A DNA stretch of 18,734 bases, from NCBI GenBank assembly GCA_947629395.1, contig CANRDQ010000028.1, forward strand, positions 1 through 18,734, given 5' to 3'. Shown here piece by piece: positions 1-5,358 of this stretch. The position numbers and the translations under genes were made by a program. This DNA comes from an uncultured Bacilli bacterium. Its GTDB lineage: Bacteria > Bacillota_I > Bacilli_A > RF39 > UBA660. Below the pieces are notes generated by a model, which had not been told where the DNA came from, ran no database searches, and saw only the letters and a program-made list of their open reading frames with translations. Each line of letters opens with the position of its first letter. Position 1 is the first letter of the stretch.

Positions 1-20
1 CTTTCTTATTTAATTATAAC

Positions 21-60
21 AAAATAAAAGTAGATCACATTCTTTTTATGTGTCTACTTT
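21..60 (-). terminator. Rho-independent terminator after the sortase gene
   Basis: Arms at 27-34 plus 36-40 and 48-60 form a 13-bp stem with one bulged base at 35 and a 7-nt loop. Read on the minus strand, the stem is followed by a T-rich run. It lies about 30 nt past the sortase stop codon and probably ends the adhesin-sortase transcript. Confidence 0.75.
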
Positions 61-89
61 TACTTTATCACTTCAATAGACCCAATCTA

Positions 90-647
90 TTATTCTTTTT
101 TTATACATTTTATGATTAATTGTTTATTTGAATTTTGTTTACTACAAGTTGTTAATATTAGTTCATGTTTATTTGTTTTAGATACTTCTAATGCCCCATC
201 TTTATTTTCTTCCCACTTTTTATCAACAATATATGTGTATAACTTATTTTTATAATAAAATTTTACTATGTTTCCTGTGGATAATTTATCTATATTATTA
301 AAATAAGCATTATGACCACTACCAGAGTGAGCTGCGATAAAAAGAATACTCTCTTTTTCCACAGGAAAAGTGGATTCTTTTAATATAACAACATTTTTAT
401 CCACATCTTCTTGTGCATTACTTATTTTATAAATATTTTCTTTAAGATTTATTTTTGGTATTTCTATAGTGGCAATTACTTCTTGTTGATTATTAGAAAT
501 CTTTACTATAGAAGAGACCAAATTATCTTTTCTATCGGGTATGGACTTATTATTATCTAATTCTCTATTATCTTCATAAATTAAAAGACAAGCAACTGCA
601 TATAAAATAACAATTATTAAATTATAAACATATTTCTTTTTTAACAT
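90..647 (-). CDS. Sortase family transpeptidase (catalytic arginine not evident)
   Basis: A 185-aa membrane-anchored sortase, which cleaves a sorting signal in exported proteins and joins them to the cell wall. Residues 8-24 form an N-terminal membrane anchor, leaving the catalytic domain outside. The sortase barrel begins near residue 57 (IEIPKINLKENIY). The catalytic His is H107 in AAHSGSG and the catalytic Cys is C168 in ILTTCS. The Arg that normally follows the Cys strand is not seen: the stretch NKQLIIKC has Gln at 176 with flanking Lys. The length is short but complete. The start overlaps the 3' end of the adhesin gene by 26 nt, so translation is probably coupled, and the adhesin is its likely substrate. 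The sortase class cannot be fixed from sequence alone; it looks closer to class D or B types than to SrtA. The fold assignment is firm; the substrate is inferred from position. Confidence 0.88.
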   Translation of the reverse strand: MLKKKYVYNLIIVILYAVACLLIYEDNRELDNNKSIPDRKDNLVSSIVKISNNQQEVIATIEIPKINLKENIYKISNAQEDVDKNVVILKESTFPVEKESILFIAAHSGSGHNAYFNNIDKLSTGNIVKFYYKNKLYTYIVDKKWEENKDGALEVSKTNKHELILTTCSKQNSNKQLIIKCIKKE

Positions 648-2067
648 AGGCTACACCTGAAATTATAAAGATTATAAAGAACATAAAATTATTTTGTTGA
701 TTAGTACTAGTATTAGGTACTTTAATAATATAATCTAATAATTCATATTCTAATTTATCTTTATCACTATCACTGATATTAACTTCAAAGTCTTCTACTT
801 TTTTATAACCTTCAGTTGATGTTATCTGTTTAAATGTATATTTTCCATAAGGAAGTTCTATATCGGCATCACCATTTTCATCAGTAATAATACTCTTTAT
901 AAATTCACTCTTGTTATTATAAATGTTAAACATAATACCAGGTTCAGCTTTAAAATTATTTTTTTCACCATATTTTTTATTTATTTTTATTTTCTTTTTA
1001 ATTATTTGGTTTTCTAGTTCCAAAGAAACAACAGGATTATCTTCACTTATAGTAAATTCATGTAATTCTTCATCAATAATATAACCTTTACCTGCTTTTG
1101 TTTCTTTTAAGTAATATGTCCCAAAATCTAAATTTTCCACACTAGCAGTAGAGTCTTCACCAATAATTAAATGGTCAACTACCTTTTTATCTTTATCTAG
1201 AATATCATATTCAGTTCCTACTAATGATCCTTCTCCACTAGGTTTAATAGAATGTGTATCTTTATCTATTTTTGTAACATCTAATTTAGTTTTTTTCACA
1301 ATAACTTTTACCGTAACATTTATAGGTGTTAAACTTCCTGAAGTCATTAGATTTTGACTACTAGGATTATTAAAGAAATAAATTGGTGTACCTAAATCAA
1401 AACTACGATTTAGATTAATGGTATATGTCCCTTCTTTTAAGCCTTGAACAACAAGATTATTACCTTGAATTTTAGCGATAGGACTATTTGTTGAAAAATA
1501 TTGTATACCTCCATTTTTATCAGGTATAGTTAAGGGAGCATCTTCTTTCACTACATAAGTTTGATTATTAAAACTAGGTATTCTGTCTCCTTCTCTAATA
1601 TTAATTTCAATAGTTTGTATATAATTGTTATATAAAGTAGATTTAGGTCCATTTAGACCACTAGTGAAATAATAACTACCAGCAGGGTCAACAGTTTGCC
1701 AAATCATAAGTTGAGTTGCCGAATACCACACAGGGTCATTAGAACTAAATAATTTAGTTCCCCAATAAGCTATTTTTTGGATTCTATCTCTTTGAGCTAT
1801 ACTTAAATTTTCAGGAACAGGACTAGCATTATAAGATGTATTTCCATCAAACATCAAAAATGGTTGTAGACAATAGGCAATTCTATTATCACCATTTCTT
1901 CTAAGTACTCTTGATTCTTGATATATCTTAGCACTACCTTTTTCTCTAGTCATGTATGCCCCTGTATACTCACTTTCATGAAATGTATATCCTAAAGCTT
2001 GAACATCAGTTGCGAACAATACAGAAGTAGATAAAATTGTCATTAAGAATACTAATAATTTTTTCAT
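622..2067 (-). CDS. Thioester-domain surface adhesin with SpaA/Cna-B-like domains and VPNTS sorting signal
   Basis: A 481-aa secreted, cell-wall-anchored protein. Residues 1-24 are a signal peptide. Residues ~28-160 match a thioester (TED) domain: the reactive Cys is C66 in AYCLQP and the partner Gln is Q119 in ATQLMIWQ. Such domains can bind host or surface nucleophiles covalently. Residues ~165-255 look like a beta-sandwich linker. Residues ~258-355 are a SpaA/Cna-B-like domain with a full isopeptide triad (K266 in VTKID, E322 in KETKAGKGY, N353). Residues ~358-446 are a second such domain, with K364, Q414 where Glu is usual, and D445. The C-terminus has VPNTS (450-454), a hydrophobic segment (460-474) and a short tail with KK. 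The AGGAGG box at 2074-2079 fixes the start. The sortase lies directly downstream and overlaps. The architecture is secure; the ligand is unknown. Confidence 0.9.
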   Translation of the reverse strand: MKKLLVFLMTILSTSVLFATDVQALGYTFHESEYTGAYMTREKGSAKIYQESRVLRRNGDNRIAYCLQPFLMFDGNTSYNASPVPENLSIAQRDRIQKIAYWGTKLFSSNDPVWYSATQLMIWQTVDPAGSYYFTSGLNGPKSTLYNNYIQTIEINIREGDRIPSFNNQTYVVKEDAPLTIPDKNGGIQYFSTNSPIAKIQGNNLVVQGLKEGTYTINLNRSFDLGTPIYFFNNPSSQNLMTSGSLTPINVTVKVIVKKTKLDVTKIDKDTHSIKPSGEGSLVGTEYDILDKDKKVVDHLIIGEDSTASVENLDFGTYYLKETKAGKGYIIDEELHEFTISEDNPVVSLELENQIIKKKIKINKKYGEKNNFKAEPGIMFNIYNNKSEFIKSIITDENGDADIELPYGKYTFKQITSTEGYKKVEDFEVNISDSDKDKLEYELLDYIIKVPNTSTNQQNNFMFFIIFIISGVAYVKKEICL

Positions 2068-2097
2068 AAAATTCCTCCTTTTTTCTTAACGGGTAAG

Positions 2098-2143
2098 ACT
2101 ATAACACTAAAAAAATATCTTTACAAATAGAGTTTTTAGTGTT
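2098..2143 (-). promoter_or_regulatory. Adhesin-sortase promoter with inverted repeat
   Basis: Read on the minus strand: -35 TTGTAA at 2121-2126, a 17-bp spacer and -10 TATAGT at 2098-2103, giving a leader of about 24 nt that contains the ribosome binding site. A perfect 11-bp inverted repeat (aacactaaaaa at 2103-2113, complementary arm at 2133-2143) encloses the -35 box and touches the -10. No T-run follows on the minus strand, so an operator is more likely than a terminator. The regulator is not known. Confidence 0.6.
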
Positions 2144-2187
2144 TTCAATTAAAGGAGTTAACCATTTTTTTAATTCTGTAATAGAAA

Positions 2188-2215
2188 ATAAAAAAAGAGA
2201 GAAATTATTCTCTCT
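2188..2215 (-). terminator. Rho-independent terminator after the Ig-like repeat protein
   Basis: An 8-bp stem (2196-2203 with 2208-2215) with a 4-nt loop is followed on the minus strand by seven T residues. It lies about 27 nt after the stop codon of the 255-aa gene and separates it from the adhesin-sortase unit. Confidence 0.8.
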
Positions 2216-2241
2216 AATTAACAAAGTTATATATTTTTATT

Positions 2242-3009
2242 TTAAGTAGGTACATTTACTAATTGATCTCCATTACCAGTATTAGGATCTACAGGAGTAT
2301 CACCAGTATTAGTTGAATCTTTCTTTTCTTCTTCAGGGTTAACAATAGTTGGTTGTGGTTCATAAATAATTATTTTACCAGTATAGAATTTACCATTATA
2401 AGTTACTGTATATTGATAATCTCCTGCTTTATTAACATTTACTTTAGATAAATCAATTTGTATATTAGCAATAACTTCTGGAGCTAGTTTTTCTACTACA
2501 TAAGCTTCTACATTTTGTGGAAGAGTAGAACCTACAGTTAATTTTAATTCTTTTAAAGTCATTGTCTCAACTGTAGGTAATGGCTTTTCTGTAATAGTAT
2601 AAACACCAGTATAAGTTTTCTTTTTATATTTAATAGTATATTTATAAGTTCCTGGTTCTCCAATATTAACTTCAGAAGTATCTAATTTTAATTTACTTAA
2701 TATTTTAATATCAACTTCATTTACTAAATAATCTTTTACATCTACACTAATAGGTTGATTAACCTCTGATGACATTTCTTTTAATACAATTTCTTCTTTT
2801 TTAGTTGCCCCAGGAAGTTCTTGACCTTGTCTAACATTAAGAATTACTTGTCTAGAGGTATGGCTAACAGGTACGAAAGGTAACATAATACCCATTCCAA
2901 TACATAATAATCCTGAAAACACAGTAATAGCTATAGCAATAGTACGGTCATTATCTTTAATAAATTGTAATTTATCGACTTCTTTAAATTTGTTCCATAA
3001 ATCTTTCAT
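2242..3009 (-). CDS. Membrane-anchored protein with two Ig-like repeats, function unknown
   Basis: A 255-aa protein with a short basic and acidic cytoplasmic N-terminus, one membrane segment at residues 23-47 and an external remainder. Two related ~55-aa repeats are visible, at ~85-141 and ~159-216. Each has a V-E-A/D-Y-LV/VV start, a core of the type L-D/K-V-N and the closing pattern G-x-Y-x-Y-T-x-x-Y-x-x-K-x-Y-T-G. They resemble bacterial Ig-like domains. Residues ~220-255 are a Pro/Asp/Asn-rich tail. There is no hydrophobic segment after the PNTG in the tail, so it is not a sortase substrate. It has its own promoter and terminator. No enzymatic residues are seen; a surface-spacer or adhesive role is only a guess. 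Confidence 0.85.
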   Translation of the reverse strand: MKDLWNKFKEVDKLQFIKDNDRTIAIAITVFSGLLCIGMGIMLPFVPVSHTSRQVILNVRQGQELPGATKKEEIVLKEMSSEVNQPISVDVKDYLVNEVDIKILSKLKLDTSEVNIGEPGTYKYTIKYKKKTYTGVYTITEKPLPTVETMTLKELKLTVGSTLPQNVEAYVVEKLAPEVIANIQIDLSKVNVNKAGDYQYTVTYNGKFYTGKIIIYEPQPTIVNPEEEKKDSTNTGDTPVDPNTGNGDQLVNVPT

Positions 3010-3041
3010 TCTTTGTACACTCCCTATTATAGCCTACTTTA

Positions 3042-3070
3042 ATTATAATATAAAAAAAATACATTAACAA
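3042..3070 (-). promoter_or_regulatory. Promoter of the Ig-like repeat protein
   Basis: Minus strand: -35 TTGTTA at 3065-3070, a 17-bp spacer and -10 TATAAT at 3042-3047. Transcription would start near 3035, leaving room for the GGGAG ribosome binding site. A second TATAAT at 3026-3031 is too close to the start codon to give a leader with that site. Confidence 0.5.
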
Positions 3071-3088
3071 GGTATTTATAATAACTTT

Positions 3089-4036
3089 TTAGCTATTTGA
3101 CGTTTTAATACCTTGATATGTATTTCTTTTTTTCATTTCTTTATCAATATCATTTAAAACACAAAACTTTTTAATAAGCCAGTGGGGTTCAATACAATCA
3201 TCTTTAGGAGGATCTCCTGTAATACGATTAATAACAATTTCAGGACGTAAAAGTTCAAGTTGTTTAATAACAATATCTATATATTCTTCTTCAGTTAAAA
3301 CATGAAATGGTTTTTGTTCATACATCTTCGCTAAAGGAGTATCTTTTAAAATGCTTAACATATGAATTTTGATTCCTTGTATATCCAGTGTATTTAAATA
3401 TTTTACTGTATTTATCATATCTTCTTCTGTTTCAAAAGGAAGTCCATTAATAATATGTACTACTACATTTATCTGTCTTTGTCTTAATTTTAATACCATA
3501 TCTTCAAAAGTTTTTAAATCATGACAACGATTAATCTTTTTAGCTGTCTCATCATTAGAACTTTGTAAACCTAATTCGACAGTTAAATAAGTTCTTTTAT
3601 TAAGTTCATCTAAATAATCTAAACATTCATCACTAATACAATCAGCACGAGTAGCGATATTAAGACCAACCACACCATCTAAAGCCAAAATCTTTTCATA
3701 TTTTTCTTTTAAAACTGGAACTGGGGCATAAGTATTAGTTCTTGCCTGAAAGTAACCAATGTATTTAGCATTAGGCCATTTCTCTAACATCATATTTTTT
3801 ACTTTTTCAAACTGTGTAACTAAATTATCTTCTTTATTACCCGCAAATTCTCCACTTCCTGATTTAGAACAATATATACAACCACCTGTACCTTTAGAGC
3901 CATCTAAATTAGGACAAGAAAATCCTGCATTTAAACTTACTTTAAAAACTTTACTATGAAATTTATGCTTATAAAAATAATCTAAAGTATGATATCTTTT
4001 ATTACTATCACTATATTTAAATGGATTATCCATCAT
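3089..4036 (-). CDS. Radical SAM protein, YhcC/YtqA (TIGR01212-like) family
   Basis: A 315-aa radical SAM protein. The family signature is visible near the N-terminus: CPNLDG, a Gly-rich turn and GGCIYCS, that is three cysteines in a C-x(12-14)-C-x-x-C arrangement that bind the 4Fe-4S cluster. Further family features follow: YFQARTNTYAP, ATRADCISD, VELGLQS and the C-terminal motif RITGDPP. Members of this family are widespread, and their substrate is not settled; a role linked to tRNA or cofactor metabolism is often assumed. The start is set at the ATG at 4036: an upstream in-frame GTG (4042) directly abuts the GAGGAA ribosome binding site (4043-4048) and has no usable spacing, whereas the chosen ATG has 6 nt. 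A second ATG follows at once at 4033. The gene is divergent from the VanY-like gene and shares a palindromic promoter region. Confidence 0.9.
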   Translation of the reverse strand: MMDNPFKYSDSNKRYHTLDYFYKHKFHSKVFKVSLNAGFSCPNLDGSKGTGGCIYCSKSGSGEFAGNKEDNLVTQFEKVKNMMLEKWPNAKYIGYFQARTNTYAPVPVLKEKYEKILALDGVVGLNIATRADCISDECLDYLDELNKRTYLTVELGLQSSNDETAKKINRCHDLKTFEDMVLKLRQRQINVVVHIINGLPFETEEDMINTVKYLNTLDIQGIKIHMLSILKDTPLAKMYEQKPFHVLTEEEYIDIVIKQLELLRPEIVINRITGDPPKDDCIEPHWLIKKFCVLNDIDKEMKKRNTYQGIKTSNS

Positions 4037-4042
4037 TATCAC

Positions 4043-4048
4043 TTCCTC
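4043..4048 (-). promoter_or_regulatory. Ribosome binding site deciding the radical SAM start
   Basis: GAGGAA on the minus strand, 6 nt before the ATG at 4036. It touches the in-frame GTG at 4042, which is therefore rejected as the start. Confidence 0.65.
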
Positions 4049-4070
4049 GCCATAAAATCATATACAACAT

Positions 4071-4099
4071 ATTATACCATCATTTTCAGTTTTATGGTA
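4071..4099 (-). promoter_or_regulatory. Radical SAM gene promoter (extended -10)
   Basis: Minus strand: extended -10 TGGTATAAT at 4071-4079, with the -35 position (TACCAT, 4094-4099) poorly matched. The TG motif probably compensates. The element is the left arm of a perfect 10-bp palindrome shared with the divergent promoter. Confidence 0.6.
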
Positions 4100-4103
4100 T
4101 AAT
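4075..4103 (+). promoter_or_regulatory. VanY-like gene promoter (extended -10)
   Basis: Plus strand: extended -10 TGGTATAAT at 4095-4103, with a weak -35 (TACCAT, 4075-4080) 17 bp upstream. It mirrors the opposite promoter exactly: each -35 position overlaps the other -10, so the two polymerases would compete for the same DNA. Confidence 0.6.
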
Positions 4104-4127
4104 TACGTATATAAGGTAGGTGTTATT

Positions 4128-5261
4128 ATGGCAATTAAAACAAAATTAAAACCGAAAAAATCTTTAAGAATTATAATATATGTAATAGCAACTATATTAG
4201 TAGTAACCTTAGGAATATACTTATTTTATTTATATGAACGTTCAACTTTAACTAGTCTAGGTTATAGTATCAAAGCTAGTGATAAAATTCTATTTAGTTT
4301 CAAAAAAAGTTATGTATTAGATATTGGTAAAAACAAAACTTTAAATGCGGCTTTTGAAAGTTCTCATTATAATGAAAAATATCTAGATAATTATTCTAAA
4401 ATAAAATATTTTCCCCATAAAGATTTAATCAGTAATATAAATGCCTTAATAAAGAAGAAATATACTAATCAAGAAATTTCTATGATTTTAGCACACGGTA
4501 ATAACGAAGATGTTAAAAAGTTTTCTAAAAGAGATAAAATTGATTATTTAGAGGAATTTTATACATATGATTATGCGAAAATAAGAAACTATGATAGATA
4601 TTTAGCCTACATGAATGAAACTGGAGAAGATGAAGAAAATACTATTATTCATGTTAATTTAAATTTAGATCAACCAGCTTATGAAAATCCTGTTATTACA
4701 GATGATTATAGTACGAAGGTGTTAGTTAATAAACATCGTCGTTTAAAAGAAAATTATAAACCTAAAAATTTAATTACCATCCCAGAAGAATATGTTAAAA
4801 GTGATGAAAAACTACAATGTGATAGAACTGCTTTTGCTTATTTCAAAAAGATGGCAAGTGATGCTAAAAAAGAAGGATTAGACATAGTAATTAATTCTGC
4901 TTATAGAAGTTATGAAGATCAGGAAGAAGTTTATAATGAGTATAAAGATTTATATGGAGACTCTTATGTTTTAAAATATGTTTCTAATCCAGGTTTTTCT
5001 GAACATCAAACTGGACTTGGTCTTGATTTAGCAAGTAAAAACAGTTTAAGTTTTTCTTCAACTAAAGAATATGAATGGGCCGTAAATAATTCTTATAAAT
5101 ATGGTTTTATCCATCGTTATCCTAAGAGTGCCGAAACCGTAACAGGATTCACTAATGAGTCTTGGCATTTCCGCTATGTAGGTAAAGAAATTGCTACTTA
5201 TATGTTTGAACATAAACTTGTTTATGAAGAGTATTTTGCGATGTTTTTAGACAAAGATTAA
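4128..5261 (+). CDS. VanY-like D-alanyl-D-alanine carboxypeptidase (M15 family), membrane-anchored
   Basis: A 377-aa enzyme expected to remove the terminal D-Ala from peptidoglycan pentapeptides outside the cell. Residues 13-35 form one N-terminal membrane anchor. Residues ~40-215 are an external region of unclear fold. The catalytic domain spans ~215-370 and shows the M15B signature: INSAYRSYEDQ with R260, the zinc ligands in SEHQTGLGLD (H293 and D300), and ESWHFRYVG with catalytic E344 and the third zinc ligand H347. All key residues are present. The start ATG follows a TAAGGTAGGTG ribosome binding site. Nothing around it (no VanS/R, VanA or VanX) suggests a glycopeptide resistance cluster, so ordinary cell-wall trimming is the likelier role. 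No clear terminator follows before the next promoter. Confidence 0.9.
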   Translation: MAIKTKLKPKKSLRIIIYVIATILVVTLGIYLFYLYERSTLTSLGYSIKASDKILFSFKKSYVLDIGKNKTLNAAFESSHYNEKYLDNYSKIKYFPHKDLISNINALIKKKYTNQEISMILAHGNNEDVKKFSKRDKIDYLEEFYTYDYAKIRNYDRYLAYMNETGEDEENTIIHVNLNLDQPAYENPVITDDYSTKVLVNKHRRLKENYKPKNLITIPEEYVKSDEKLQCDRTAFAYFKKMASDAKKEGLDIVINSAYRSYEDQEEVYNEYKDLYGDSYVLKYVSNPGFSEHQTGLGLDLASKNSLSFSSTKEYEWAVNNSYKYGFIHRYPKSAETVTGFTNESWHFRYVGKEIATYMFEHKLVYEEYFAMFLDKD

Positions 5262-5299
5262 TATTGTACAAATTTGTCATGCGTAAATAATACTTTTAT

Positions 5300-5334
5300 T
5301 TGAATATTTGACTAATTATTGATATTATTATAAT
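5300..5334 (+). promoter_or_regulatory. Probable promoter of the GH31 gene
   Basis: Two overlapping readings are possible: TTGAAT (5300-5305) with 17 bp to TATTAT (5323-5328), or TTGACT (5308-5313) with a short 15-bp spacer to TATAAT (5329-5334). Either places transcription start just before the ribosome binding site at 5343-5349. Confidence 0.5.
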
Positions 5335-5342
5335 AGGGTGAA

Positions 5343-5349
5343 AAGGAGG
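5343..5349 (+). promoter_or_regulatory. Ribosome binding site deciding the GH31 start
   Basis: AAGGAGG lies 9 nt before the ATG at 5359. An in-frame GTG at 5338 lies upstream of this site, so it would leave the site inside the coding region; the ATG is the better start. Confidence 0.75.
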
Positions 5350-5358
5350 AGTTGGCGT

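Noticed and set aside
2242..2320. PNTG in the tail of the Ig-like repeat protein as a sortase signal
   Set aside because: There is no hydrophobic segment or basic tail after it; the protein ends 12 residues later.
3068..3115. Inverted repeat caaggtat/ataccttg as a terminator for the radical SAM gene
   Set aside because: The stem is only 8 bp with a 32-nt loop, overlaps the end of the coding sequence and is followed by a broken T-run; too weak to call.
3759..3959. Plus-strand open frame opposite the radical SAM gene
   Set aside because: It overlaps the cluster-binding cysteine region of a conserved gene on the other strand and has no promoter or ribosome binding site.
4128..5261. Glycopeptide resistance locus
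   Set aside because: Only a VanY-like gene is present; no ligase, VanX or two-component regulator is nearby, so ordinary peptidoglycan trimming is the simpler reading.
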